From Streptomyces sp. NBC_01241 (GTDB lineage: Bacteria > Actinomycetota > Actinomycetes > Streptomycetales > Streptomycetaceae), in assembly GCF_041435435.1 (NCBI RefSeq), contig NZ_CP108494.1, positions 2,328,501 through 2,392,500 of the forward strand: DNA of 64,000 nucleotides, given 5' to 3'. Positions 27,076 through 35,592 of this stretch are shown here, in pieces (within the stretch, counting starts at the first letter, position 1; every line of letters begins with the position of its first letter). The notes under the pieces were generated by a model. It was not told the DNA's origin, did not search any database, and saw nothing but the letters and a program-made list of their open reading frames with translations. The translations under genes and the position numbers were made by a program.

Positions 27076-28776
27076 TCAGCTGCGCCAGACGTCGCTCGTC
27101 AGCGTGACCTTCCCCGACGCCGGCACGGTGGCGGTACGGTTCGCGCCGCTCTCCCAGGTGACGTTGCCGCTCGCGTCCTTGCGGAGGTACTTGTACTCGA
27201 ACGACGTACCGGCGGGCAGGTTCACATCGAGCTTCCAGACCGGGTACGTCGCCGGGTCGAGCTTCAGCGCGCTGCCGGTGTTCCAGTTGCCGAGCGCGCC
27301 GTGGCTGCCGGTGACGTAGATGTTCTGGCCGAGTTGGGTGGTGGCGTTGACTCCGAAGGTCGCTCCGGAGGTGCCGGGGTCCGTGGTGCCGCCGCCCGAG
27401 CAGGTACGGGCGCCCACCTGGAGCGCCAGGGCCGTGTTGGCTCCCAGCGTCGCGGTGAACCGGCCGGAGCCGTCGACGCTGACGCCGTTGCCGGACTGGA
27501 TGTCGCAGTAGTCACCGGCGGGCAGCGACGTCTGGAACGTACGGGTCAGCGAGGAGCCCTCGTGATTGATCGCGACGTACGCCTTCGCCCCGCGGCCGAA
27601 CGCGATCCGGTCGCCGCCGTTGTCCCACCAGTCGGTGACGGACTCGCCGCGTGCCGTGTTGCGGAAGCCGACCATGGAGGAGATCTCGCGCCAGGCGTGC
27701 TGGCACTTCCACCCGCCGCTGTAACAGGCGTTCACCGTACCGCCGTTGGGTGGCCCCGCGTCCTTGTCGGTCCATTCGTAGCCGGAGTGGACATCGGGCG
27801 ATCCGTACGGCCAGGCCAGCATGAAGACACTGGCGAGGGTGTAGTTGGCGCCGTCCTTGTAGTTGAGTGTGTCGCCGCCGCGCTCGGTGTCGTGGTTGTC
27901 GACGAAGACCGCGGCCTTCGACGACGGCATGAAGCCCCAGCCCTCGCCGAAGTTCTTCAGGTAGGCGAGGTTCTCGTTGTTGAAGACCTGCTTGAGGCTG
28001 CGGGCGTAGCGGAATTCCTGGACGTCCCCGGTGCCGGTGTACTCGTCGGGCTGGACGGCCTCGCCCGCGCCGTAGATCGCCTCCTGCTTCCAGTAGACGT
28101 TCGGGTTGCTCAGCCGCGACTTGATGTTGGCCAGGTCCGCGGCGGGCATGTGCTTGGCGGCGTCGATGCGGAAGCCGTCGACGCCGAGGGAGAGGAGGTC
28201 GTCGAGGTAGGCGGCGATCCGGCCGCGGACGTATTCCTCACCGGTGTCCAGGTCGGCGAGGCCGACGAGTTCGCAGTTCTGGACGTTGGCCCGGTCCTGG
28301 TAGTTGCTGATCTGCGCGGTGCAGTCGTCCATGTCGGCCGCGGAGTACACGCCGGGGTAGTTGTACTTGGTGTACGAGGAGCCGCCGGTGCCGGTGCCCG
28401 ATCCCGCCGACATGTGGTTGATGACGGAGTCGGCGACGACCTTGACTCCCGCGCTGTGGCAGGTGCCGACCATGGCGGCGAAGGAGGCGCGGTCGCCGAG
28501 CCGGCCGGCGATCTTGTAGCTGACCGGCTGGTACGAGGTCCACCACTGGCTGCCCTGGATGTGTTCCTGGGGCGGCGAGACCTGTACGTAGCCGTAGCCG
28601 GCCGGGCCGAGGGAGTCCGTGCAGGCCTTGGCCACGGAGTCGAATTTCCACTCGAAGAGGACGGCGGTGACGTCCTTGCCGCCCGGCGTGGAGGCCTGGG
28701 CGGTCGCGGTGGGGGCGATGAGAGCGGCGGCCCCTGCTATCAGGGCGAGCGCTGCAGACAGTGGTCTGCGTGCCAT
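27076..28776 (-). CDS. Secreted alpha-amylase with CBM20 starch-binding domain
   Basis: 566 residues. Start at 28776 preceded by AGGAGG; signal peptide to about AQA28. GH13 catalytic domain with DSVINH (116-121), nucleophile Asp205 in [10 protein letters not shown], acid/base Glu239 in YGAGEA, Asp296 in VDNHDTERG. After a Gly/Thr linker (about 460-470) the C-terminal 95 residues form a CBM20 ([19 protein letters not shown], then FEYKYLRKD), which docks on raw starch. Closest in layout to the classical Streptomyces extracellular amylases. Upstream sequences carry GCAAG/CTTGC operators like those known for MalR/Reg1, so maltose induction and glucose repression are expected. Confidence 0.95.
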   Translation of the reverse strand: MARRPLSAALALIAGAAALIAPTATAQASTPGGKDVTAVLFEWKFDSVAKACTDSLGPAGYGYVQVSPPQEHIQGSQWWTSYQPVSYKIAGRLGDRASFAAMVGTCHSAGVKVVADSVINHMSAGSGTGTGGSSYTKYNYPGVYSAADMDDCTAQISNYQDRANVQNCELVGLADLDTGEEYVRGRIAAYLDDLLSLGVDGFRIDAAKHMPAADLANIKSRLSNPNVYWKQEAIYGAGEAVQPDEYTGTGDVQEFRYARSLKQVFNNENLAYLKNFGEGWGFMPSSKAAVFVDNHDTERGGDTLNYKDGANYTLASVFMLAWPYGSPDVHSGYEWTDKDAGPPNGGTVNACYSGGWKCQHAWREISSMVGFRNTARGESVTDWWDNGGDRIAFGRGAKAYVAINHEGSSLTRTFQTSLPAGDYCDIQSGNGVSVDGSGRFTATLGANTALALQVGARTCSGGGTTDPGTSGATFGVNATTQLGQNIYVTGSHGALGNWNTGSALKLDPATYPVWKLDVNLPAGTSFEYKYLRKDASGNVTWESGANRTATVPASGKVTLTSDVWRS

Positions 28777-28858
28777 GTTTCCTCCTGCTGTGGGGGGAAA
28801 TGCGGGTGACGGTGCAGCCTCACGTGACAACGCGCCCTGCCCTCAAGGCTCCTGAAGG

Positions 28859-28873
28859 TTCTTGCTGCAAGAA
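28859..28873. promoter_or_regulatory. MalR-type operator palindrome upstream of amylase
   Basis: TTCTTGCTGCAAGAA is a perfect 15-bp palindrome (one centre base), 83 bases before the amylase start. It contains CTTGC and GCAAG, the core of known Streptomyces MalR/Reg1 operators. Another TTGC occurs at about 28882. Confidence 0.7.
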
Positions 28874-28970
28874 TGCAAACCTTGCCGCGGTGGAGACCGT
28901 ACGATCCTGCCCGGCCTCGGTCAACCCTTTGGACACCGCCCGCTCACATCCGCGAAATCCAGCAGTTTTC

Positions 28971-29001
28971 TTCCTGCAAGGACTTACGCAAAACATTGCA
29001 G
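28971..29001. promoter_or_regulatory. Second MalR-like site cluster
   Basis: TTCCTGCAAGG at about 28971-28981 and TTGCAG at 28996-29001 repeat the GCAAG/TTGCAG core, spaced as a direct/inverted pair in the same promoter region as the palindrome at 28859. Confidence 0.5.
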
Positions 29002-29096
29002 CGCTGTTACGTTTCTCCCGACTCCGGTCCGGCCGGCCGGGGGTTCCGGTGATCCCGGACCCCACGCGCCCGGCCGGCCGGGCCGGTCACGGACAA

Positions 29097-29159
29097 GAGA
29101 GGCACCCGGAGTCACCCACTCCCCGCGGGCCCGTCAGGGCCGACTCCCGGGTGCCTCTC
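29097..29159 (-). terminator. Terminator of the mal/glucosidase/lacI operon
   Basis: GAGAGGCACCCGG (29097-29109) pairs with CCGGGTGCCTCTC (29147-29159), with additional AGTC/GACT pairing inside, 49 bases past the lacI stop. Confidence 0.8.
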
Positions 29160-29207
29160 CTGTGCGCCGCGACGCCGGGGCGCACACCCGGACGCCGCGG
29201 CCCGGCC

Positions 29208-30254
29208 TCAGACGCCGCGGACCGCGGCCGTGGACCCCCGTACCACCAGCTCCGGCTGGAACACGTACTCCGTACGCTGCACCGGGCTGCCGCCGATCTC
29301 CTCCAGCAGGGCGCTCACCGCGGCGGCCGCCATCGCCTGCACGGGCTGACGCACCGTTGTCAGCGGCGGGTCGGTGAACGCGATCAGCTGTGAATCGTCG
29401 AAGCCCACCACCGACACGTCGCGCGGCACGCCGAGTCCGCGGCCCCGGGCCGCACGCACCACGCCGAGTGCCATCTGGTCACTGCCGCAGACGATGCCCG
29501 TGCACCCCTGGTCGAGCAGCGCACCGGCCGCGACCTGGCCGCCCTCGACACCGAACAGCGCGGAGCAGACCAGGAGTTCGGCATCGGTCCGGTCCAGGCC
29601 CAGGACGTTCACGGCGGCGTCGAGGAAACTCTCGCGCTTGCGGCGGGACGGCACGTAGCGCTGCGGCCCGATGGCCAGGCCGACCCTGCGGTGGCCGAGT
29701 TCGGCGAGGTGGCCGACGGCCATCCGTACGGCGGCGGAGTCGTCGGGCGAGACGAACGGGGCATTGATCCGTTCGTTGTAGCCATTGATCAGGACGAAGG
29801 GCACACCGCGTTCGGTGAGTGCGGCGTACCGGGCCGGGTCGGCCGACAGGTCGGCGTGCAGCCCGGACAGGAAGATGATCCCGCCGACACCCCGCTCGAC
29901 GAGCTGCTCGACGAGTTCGTCCTCGGTGGCGCCGCCGGGTGTCTGGGTGCAGAGCACCGGGGTGTAGCCGTGCCCGGCCAGGGCCTGTTCGACGGCCTGC
30001 GCGAACGCCGGGAAGATCGGGTTGGTGAGCTCGGGCGTCACCAGCCCGATCAGCCCGGCGCTGCGCTGCCGCAGCCGCACGGGCCGTTCGTAGCCCAGGA
30101 TGTCCAGCGCCGCGAGCACCCGCTGACGCGTGGTGTCCGCGACGCCCGGTTTCCCGTTGAGCACCCGGCTGACGGTCGCCTCGCTGACCGCTGCCTGGCC
30201 GGCGATGTCCGAGAGCCTCGGCGCACCACCGGTCCTGGGCAGAGGAACCGTCAC
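29208..30254 (-). CDS. LacI-family regulator, MalR paralogue, last gene of the mal operon
   Basis: 348 residues. N-terminal helix-turn-helix and hinge: SDIAGQAAVSEATVSRVLNG and VLAALDILGYERP. The periplasmic-binding-like core follows (GLIGLVTPELTNPIFPAFAQ, VSVVGFDDSQLIAFTDPPLT). The sequence is closely similar along its whole length to MalR at 35593-36660. The GTG start overlaps the glucosidase stop by four bases (GTGA), so it is co-translated with the operon it probably regulates, a built-in feedback loop. Ligand is likely a maltodextrin or its breakdown product. Confidence 0.9.
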   Translation of the reverse strand: MTVPLPRTGGAPRLSDIAGQAAVSEATVSRVLNGKPGVADTTRQRVLAALDILGYERPVRLRQRSAGLIGLVTPELTNPIFPAFAQAVEQALAGHGYTPVLCTQTPGGATEDELVEQLVERGVGGIIFLSGLHADLSADPARYAALTERGVPFVLINGYNERINAPFVSPDDSAAVRMAVGHLAELGHRRVGLAIGPQRYVPSRRKRESFLDAAVNVLGLDRTDAELLVCSALFGVEGGQVAAGALLDQGCTGIVCGSDQMALGVVRAARGRGLGVPRDVSVVGFDDSQLIAFTDPPLTTVRQPVQAMAAAAVSALLEEIGGSPVQRTEYVFQPELVVRGSTAAVRGV

Positions 30255-31927
30255 ACCGTCCACCACACCGTGGTGTCCGCGGGCAGCTCGATCTCGGCGC
30301 CGTCGGGGACGACCGGGGTGCTGGACAGCAGGACGGTGCCGCGCACGGGGATGCGTACCGGACGGCCCGTCGTGTTGACGGTGCAGATGAAACCGGGGCG
30401 GGCGAAGATCAACAGCCCCTCGGGGGCCTGGAGCCACTCCACCGCGGTCCCGGCGCCGAGCCCCGGGTGCGCCCGGCGGGCGGCGATCGCGGCCCGGTAC
30501 AGCTCCAGCGTGGAGTTCGCGTCGCCGGTCTGCGCCTCGACGCTCAGCGCGCCCCAGCTGTCGGGCTGGGGCAGCCAGCTGCCGCCGCTGCCAAAGCCGT
30601 ACGAGCTTCCCTCGCGGGTCCACGGGATCGGCACCCGGCAGCCGTCGCGGAAACCGTCCTGGCCCTCCGCGCGGAAGAACGACGGGTCCTGGCGGGCCTC
30701 GTCGGGCAGGTCGGTGACGTCGGGCAGGCCGAGCTCCTCGCCCTGGTAGACGTACGCGGAACCGGGCAGCGCCAGCATCAGCAGGGTGGCGGCGCGGGCC
30801 CGGCGCAGGCCCAGTACGGGGTCGCCGGCCGTGCGGATCTGGGTGCCGAGGCCGGGCGGGTTGGCGAACCGGGTGGCGTGCCGGGTCACGTCGTGGTTGG
30901 AGAGCACCCAGGTGGCGGGGGCACCGACCGGACGCATCGCGTCGAGCGAGGTGTCGATGACCTCGCGCAGCTCGGCGGCGTCCCAGGCGGTGGAAAGGTA
31001 CTGGAAGTTGAACGCCTGGTGCATCTCGTCGGGGCGCACGTAGTTGGCGGTGCGCTCGACGGTCGGGGTCCAGGCCTCGGCGACGGCGATGCGGTCGCCG
31101 GGGTACTCGTCGAGGATGGTGCGCCAGGAGCGGTAGATCGCGTGGACCCCGTCCTGGTCGAAGAACGGCATGACGTCGTTGCCGAGCAGCTTCAGCTGGT
31201 CGTGCGTGCCGAGGTCGGGCAGGCCGGCGGCCTTGACGAGGCCGTGGGCGACGTCGACCCGGAAGCCGTCGACGCCCATGTCGAGCCAGAAGCGCAGGAT
31301 CGAGCGGAACTCGTCGGCGACGGCCGGGTGTTCCCAGTTGAAGTCGGGCTGCTCGGGTGCGAAGAGGTGGAGGTACCAGTCGCCGGGGGTGCCGTCCGGG
31401 TCGGTGGTCCGGGTCCAGGCGGGGCCGCCGAAGATGGACTCCCAGTCGTTGGGCGGGAGTTCGCCGTCCGTGCCCTTGCCGGAGCGGAAGTGGTAGCGCT
31501 CGCGCAGCGGGGAGCCGGGTCCGTCCGCGAGGGCCCGCTTGAACCACTCGTGCTGGTCGGAGGAGTGGTTGGGCACCAGGTCCACGATGATCCGCAGGCC
31601 CAGGTCGTGGGCGTCCCGGATCAGCGCGTCGGCGTCCAGCAGGGTGCCGAACATGGGGTCGATGGCGCGGTAGTCGGCGACGTCGTAGCCCGCGTCGGCC
31701 TGCGGGGACGCGTAGAACGGGCTGAGCCAGACCGCGTCGACACCGAGGCCCTTGAGGTACGGGAGTCTGCCGCGTACGCCTGCGAGGTCGCCCATGCCGT
31801 CGCCGTTGCCGTCGGCGAAGCTCCGTGGATAGACCTGGTAGATCACCGCGTCCTGCCACCAGCCGGTCCGGTGGGCCGGAGCGTCGGCGGACGTGCCGGT
31901 GGAGGGGGCAGCGAGGTGCTGGGTCAT
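30251..31927 (-). CDS. Intracellular alpha-glucosidase (GH13)
   Basis: 558 residues, no signal peptide, so cytoplasmic. GH13 subfamily 23/30-like layout: DLVPNH (116-121), nucleophile Asp225 in DGFRVDVAHG, acid/base Glu284 in AVAEAW, Asp346 in SNHDVTR, with the glucosidase motif QDAVIYQVYPRSFAD at 25-39. It releases glucose from the maltodextrins brought in by MalEFG. AGGGAC precedes the ATG. It lies about 100 bases after malG in the same direction and overlaps the following lacI gene. Confidence 0.92.
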   Translation of the reverse strand: MTQHLAAPSTGTSADAPAHRTGWWQDAVIYQVYPRSFADGNGDGMGDLAGVRGRLPYLKGLGVDAVWLSPFYASPQADAGYDVADYRAIDPMFGTLLDADALIRDAHDLGLRIIVDLVPNHSSDQHEWFKRALADGPGSPLRERYHFRSGKGTDGELPPNDWESIFGGPAWTRTTDPDGTPGDWYLHLFAPEQPDFNWEHPAVADEFRSILRFWLDMGVDGFRVDVAHGLVKAAGLPDLGTHDQLKLLGNDVMPFFDQDGVHAIYRSWRTILDEYPGDRIAVAEAWTPTVERTANYVRPDEMHQAFNFQYLSTAWDAAELREVIDTSLDAMRPVGAPATWVLSNHDVTRHATRFANPPGLGTQIRTAGDPVLGLRRARAATLLMLALPGSAYVYQGEELGLPDVTDLPDEARQDPSFFRAEGQDGFRDGCRVPIPWTREGSSYGFGSGGSWLPQPDSWGALSVEAQTGDANSTLELYRAAIAARRAHPGLGAGTAVEWLQAPEGLLIFARPGFICTVNTTGRPVRIPVRGTVLLSSTPVVPDGAEIELPADTTVWWTV

Positions 31928-32028
31928 GTCGTCCCTGGGGTGTCTGGGGTGGGGAGCGTCGCCGGACCGGGTCGGGATACCGGCGACGCCGTGACTTGGT
32001 GCGTGCGGGGCGTACGGGGCGGGCCGCG

Positions 32029-32922
32029 TCAGCCCTTGACGGCTCCGGCGGACATGCCGGTGACGAGGTGGCGCTGGGCGAAGAGGAAGACCAGGGCCGC
32101 GGGTATCGCGATCAGCACGGACGCGGCGGTCATCGCGCCCCACTGGGCTCCGTACCGGTTGACGAAGAGCTGCAGTCCGCCCGCGAGGGTGAGGTTGTCC
32201 TCGCCGACCATGAAGGCGGAGGCGTAGGCCACTTCGCCCCACGCGGTGATGAAGGAGTAGAACGCCGTGACAGCGAGGCCGGGCTTGGCGAGCGGCAGGA
32301 TGAGCCGCCAGAACGTGCCGAACGGGGTGAGGCCGTCGACCTGGCCCGACTCGTCGATCTCGCGCGGGATGGTGTCGAAGAAGCCCTTCATCATCCAGGC
32401 ACAGAACGGCACCGAGATGGTGAGGTAGGTGATGACGAGACCGGCGGGCTGATTCAGCAGCCCCATGCCGGCCATGATGTTGTAGATCGGCACGATGAGG
32501 ACGGCGACCGGGAACATCTGGGTGATCAGCAGCGTCCACATCAGCCCGCGCTTGCCGGGGAAGCGGAAGCGGCTGACGGCGTAGCCGGTGGAGGCGGAGA
32601 CGATGACGCCGAGGAGCGTGGTGAGCCCCGCGATGAGCAGGGAGTTGCCGAACCAGGTGAGGAATTTCGTGTTCTGGATGAGGTTCGTGTAGTTGGCGAA
32701 CGTCGTCTCTTTGAAGAAGTCCGTGGTGGTCGCGTACGCGGCCGGCTTCAGCGAGGTCAGTACGACCCACAACACGGGGAAGACGGCGATCACGGATGCG
32801 ACGATCAGTGTGAGGTGCAGCCCGACGGAGGCGATCGGTGAACGCTCGCCGCGCGGCCGGACCCTGCCCGTGGAGGATCGTGCGGGGGTTGCCGGGGCGG
32901 TGGTTGCGGGGGCGGTGGTCAC
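32029..32922 (-). CDS. malG: Maltose/maltodextrin ABC permease MalG
   Basis: 297 residues with six membrane helices. The conserved EAA loop reads REIDESGQVDGLTPFGTFWR, which contacts the ATPase. The GTG start overlaps the malF stop by four bases. Along with MalF it forms the membrane channel for maltodextrins. The family-typical N-terminal helix LIVASVIAVFPVLWVVLTSL and the C-terminal helix are visible. No ATP-binding subunit is encoded here, in line with Streptomyces use of the shared MsiK ATPase encoded elsewhere. Confidence 0.93.
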   Translation of the reverse strand: MTTAPATTAPATPARSSTGRVRPRGERSPIASVGLHLTLIVASVIAVFPVLWVVLTSLKPAAYATTTDFFKETTFANYTNLIQNTKFLTWFGNSLLIAGLTTLLGVIVSASTGYAVSRFRFPGKRGLMWTLLITQMFPVAVLIVPIYNIMAGMGLLNQPAGLVITYLTISVPFCAWMMKGFFDTIPREIDESGQVDGLTPFGTFWRLILPLAKPGLAVTAFYSFITAWGEVAYASAFMVGEDNLTLAGGLQLFVNRYGAQWGAMTAASVLIAIPAALVFLFAQRHLVTGMSAGAVKG

Positions 32923-33935
32923 CAGTCGTCTCCCTGGGTGCGGAGGACTCGCCGGTAGACGGCGGCGAAGAGCATCAGGAGTACGAGGATCAGCACGCCC
33001 CAGGTGGAGGACTGTGCGAAGTCGCGTGGGCTGATCTCGAAGGAGAACTTGTACGCCTGGGTGACCAGGATCTGGGTGGCGTCGCCGGGTCCGCCGCCGG
33101 TCAACAGGTAGATCACCGGGAACATGTTGAAGGTCCAGATGGTGGAGAGCAGGATCACCGTGGTGGAGACCGGTCGCAGTCCGGGCAGCGTGATGTGACG
33201 GAAGCGCTGCCAGGCGGTGGCACCGTCCATCTCGGCGGCCTCGTACTGCTCGCTGGGGATGGACTGCAGTCCGCCGAGCAGGGCGACCATCATGAACGGC
33301 ACGCCGAGCCAGACGTTGACGGTGATGACGGCGACCTTCGCCCAGGTGGGGTCGTTGAGCCACGGGATGCCGTCGAATCCGGCGCCGGAGAGGATCTTGT
33401 TGAGCAGCCCGCGGTCCACGTTGTAGAGGAAGCGCCAGGCGAAGACGGAGACGAAGCCGGGGATGGCCCAGGGCAGGATGAGTGCCATCCGGTACGCGGA
33501 GCGTCCGGCGATCTTGCGGTTGAGGATGTTGGCGAGGGCCATACCGAGGGAGAAGGTGATGGCCACGCAGGAGACCGTCCACACCAGGGTCCAGCCGAGC
33601 GTGCCGAGGAACTGGTCGCCCGTGAGCGCCTCGGTGTAGTTGTCCACGCCCACGAACTTGTACGTGGCGGGCATGTGGTTGACACCGATGGAGCGGGCGA
33701 CGTTGCGCTCGGTGGCGTCTGTCATCGACAGGTAGATGCCGCGGACCAGCGGATAGCCGATGATCACACCGATCACGATCACGACCGGGGCGACCATGGT
33801 CCACGCGTACCAGTGGGTCGACAGGGCCCGCCGGAGCCTGCTCGGCGGCGGGGGGTTGCCAGTACCGCGGCTCCGGCCGCGGGCGACGTCGTCGCCCGCG
33901 GCCTTCGCCACCGACTGGCTGGTGTGGACAGCCAT
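32919..33935 (-). CDS. malF: Maltose/maltodextrin ABC permease MalF
   Basis: 338 residues. A basic N-terminus precedes the first helix (WTMVAPVVIVIGVIIGYPLV). The EAA loop is EQYEAAEMDGATAWQRFRHI. About six helices are expected for the actinobacterial form, which lacks the extra large loop of the E. coli protein. It sits 19 bases after malE and overlaps malG. It acts in the cell membrane as the partner of MalG and receives sugar from MalE. Confidence 0.93.
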   Translation of the reverse strand: MAVHTSQSVAKAAGDDVARGRSRGTGNPPPPSRLRRALSTHWYAWTMVAPVVIVIGVIIGYPLVRGIYLSMTDATERNVARSIGVNHMPATYKFVGVDNYTEALTGDQFLGTLGWTLVWTVSCVAITFSLGMALANILNRKIAGRSAYRMALILPWAIPGFVSVFAWRFLYNVDRGLLNKILSGAGFDGIPWLNDPTWAKVAVITVNVWLGVPFMMVALLGGLQSIPSEQYEAAEMDGATAWQRFRHITLPGLRPVSTTVILLSTIWTFNMFPVIYLLTGGGPGDATQILVTQAYKFSFEISPRDFAQSSTWGVLILVLLMLFAAVYRRVLRTQGDDW

Positions 33936-33954
33936 CAGCCGGCCTGCCTTCCTG

Positions 33955-35235
33955 TTACTTCCAGCCCTTGAGGAGCTTGCGGTAGGAGTCGCCGGTCGTC
34001 TTGGCGCCCTTCTCCGGCGTGGTCTGGCCGGTGAGGACCTTGGTGTACTCGGTGACGAGCGGCGCGAAGAGGCTGCCGGTCTCCGGGATCCAGGGGCGCT
34101 CGACGGCGGTCTCGACGACGGGCTTGAAGAAGCCGACGATCTCGTTGTCGACGACGTCCTGCTTGGCGTAGGCGGAGGTACGGGTCGGCAGGAGGCTCAG
34201 CTCCTTGGTGACCTTGGCCTGGGTGTCCGCGGACGTCATGTAGTCGACGAACGCGTAGGAGGCGTCGAGGTTCTTGGAGCCGGCGTAGACGGCCAGGTTG
34301 TGACCGCCCTGCGGGGCGCCCTGCGCGGCGGAGCCGGCCGGGACCGGGGCGATGCCCAGGTTGGCCTTGTCCTTGAACTCCTTGCCGGCGTAGGTGTCGG
34401 CGACGGCCCACGGGCCGTTGATGATCATGGCGACCTTGCCGTCCTTGAAGGACGACTGCATGTTGTCCCAGCCGTCCGTCGCGTCGGTCTTGGCGGCACC
34501 GGTGTCGACGAGGTCCTTGACGACCTTCATCGCCTTGACGCCCGCGGGGTTGTCGATGGTGACGGACTTGCTGGAGGCGTCGACCATGTCGCCGCCCTCG
34601 CCGTAGAGGAAGGAGAGGAACCAGTACGCGTCGTCGCCGCGCAGGTACATGCCGGTCTTGCCGGTCTTGTCCTTGATCTTCTTGGAGACGGCCTTCAGCT
34701 CGTCGACGGTCTTGGGGACCTCGACGCCGGCCTCCTTGAAGATCTTCTTGTTGTAGAAGATGCCCATGGAGTCGATGACCTGCGGCACTGCGTACGTCTT
34801 GCCGTTGTACTTGGTGGACGCGGCGGCCTGCTTCAGGAAGTCGTCCGGGTTCTTCAGCGCGGCGGTGCCGTCGAGCGGGGCCAGGTAGCTGAGGTCCGCG
34901 AACTCGGGGGTCCAGGCCACCTCGGAGCGGATGACGTCAGGTGCGTCGGAGCCGGACTGGGCCGCGTTCTTGAACTTGTTCTGCGCGTCACCGAAGGGCA
35001 CGTTGACGTACTTGATGTGGACCTTCGGGTGCTGCTTGGTGAAGTCCTCGGCGATCTTCTTGAAGACCTTGTCCTCGCTGCCCACGGTCGAGGTGTCCCA
35101 CCACGTCACCGTGCCGGAGAGCTCGCCCGAGCTCTTGCTCTTGCCCTCGGACTCGCTGTCGCTGTCGCTGCCGCAGGCGGTCGCCGCGAGCGCCAGGGCC
35201 GCGACCAGGGCGGTGGCCGTTATGCCACGTCGCAT
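33955..35235 (-). CDS. malE: Maltose/maltodextrin-binding lipoprotein MalE
   Basis: 426 residues. Signal peptide with lipobox LAATAC, so it is lipid-anchored outside the membrane. The mature protein has the type I/cluster D binding-protein layout: TVTWWDTSTVGSEDKVF at the front, then FTKQHPKVHIKYVNVPFGD, NGPWAV near 280 and the aromatic-rich C-terminal lobe. It captures maltodextrins made by the secreted amylases. First gene of the operon, behind MalR-like operators in the malE-malR intergenic region. Confidence 0.93.
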   Translation of the reverse strand: MRRGITATALVAALALAATACGSDSDSESEGKSKSSGELSGTVTWWDTSTVGSEDKVFKKIAEDFTKQHPKVHIKYVNVPFGDAQNKFKNAAQSGSDAPDVIRSEVAWTPEFADLSYLAPLDGTAALKNPDDFLKQAAASTKYNGKTYAVPQVIDSMGIFYNKKIFKEAGVEVPKTVDELKAVSKKIKDKTGKTGMYLRGDDAYWFLSFLYGEGGDMVDASSKSVTIDNPAGVKAMKVVKDLVDTGAAKTDATDGWDNMQSSFKDGKVAMIINGPWAVADTYAGKEFKDKANLGIAPVPAGSAAQGAPQGGHNLAVYAGSKNLDASYAFVDYMTSADTQAKVTKELSLLPTRTSAYAKQDVVDNEIVGFFKPVVETAVERPWIPETGSLFAPLVTEYTKVLTGQTTPEKGAKTTGDSYRKLLKGWK

Positions 35236-35318
35236 CTGAACTCCTTCAACTGCCGTACCGCTCCGTCGCGGCGCCGGGTCGACGTGAACGTAACAAGGAT
35301 GAAAGAACGCCGAAAGAG

Positions 35319-35340
35319 TTTGCGGAAGATTTCTGCAAGC
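35319..35340. promoter_or_regulatory. MalR-like operator near malE
   Basis: GTTTGC and GCAAGC face each other across about 10 bases; the right half contains CTGCAAG, the core of known MalR operators. About 90-100 bases upstream of malE. Confidence 0.5.
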
Positions 35341-35478
35341 CTCGACAATCGTTACTTTCGCGTGTCCTCACGGTTGCCGTCAAGCCTCTTGACGGGAGGT
35401 GTCAATTCCTGGCAGTGGCAGGCCACAGCCCGTAATTCAGAAGTACGACGATCCGACCGCGGCCCGCGAATCGGTCTC

Positions 35479-35493
35479 GCAAGTCCTTGCAAG
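35479..35493. promoter_or_regulatory. MalR-like operator near malR
   Basis: GCAAGTCCTTGC (35479-35490) is a perfect palindrome, overlapped by the second palindrome CTTGCAAG (35486-35493), and followed by TTGC at about 35497. About 100 bases upstream of malR. Confidence 0.65.
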
Positions 35494-35578
35494 ATGTTGC
35501 CGCGACGGCACCCCGGACCACCTCGCAGGCGGTGGCGCCCGCTTCCTGCGGATGGTGGGCAATCCGACATACGCCCGG

Positions 35579-35592
35579 TACAGTCCACTTCC
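35579..35592 (+). promoter_or_regulatory. Candidate -10 box close to malR start
   Basis: TACAGT at 35579-35584 lies eight bases before the malR ATG and there is no Shine-Dalgarno site, suggesting a leaderless or very short-leader transcript. No convincing -35 element. Confidence 0.35.

Larger units (their letters stand above)
28777..29207. other. Amylase promoter region and lacI terminator
   Basis: 431 bases without a gene. It holds the amylase ribosome binding site, two groups of MalR-like operators, and on the right the terminator hairpin of the downstream lacI gene. The short stretch 29020-29090 is GC-rich with CCGGCCGG repeats and nothing recognisable. Confidence 0.6.
35236..35592. other. 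malE-malR divergent promoter region
   Basis: 357 bases without a gene. It carries MalR-like motifs at 35327-35340 and 35479-35493 and a TTGAC...GTCAA inverted pair at 35389-35405. The malE ribosome binding site AAGGAG lies at the left edge; malR has no Shine-Dalgarno sequence at the right edge. Confidence 0.6.

Noticed and set aside
28801..29200. A small RNA or riboswitch upstream of the amylase
   Set aside because: The palindromes are short and match known MalR-type operators; no larger conserved fold was seen.
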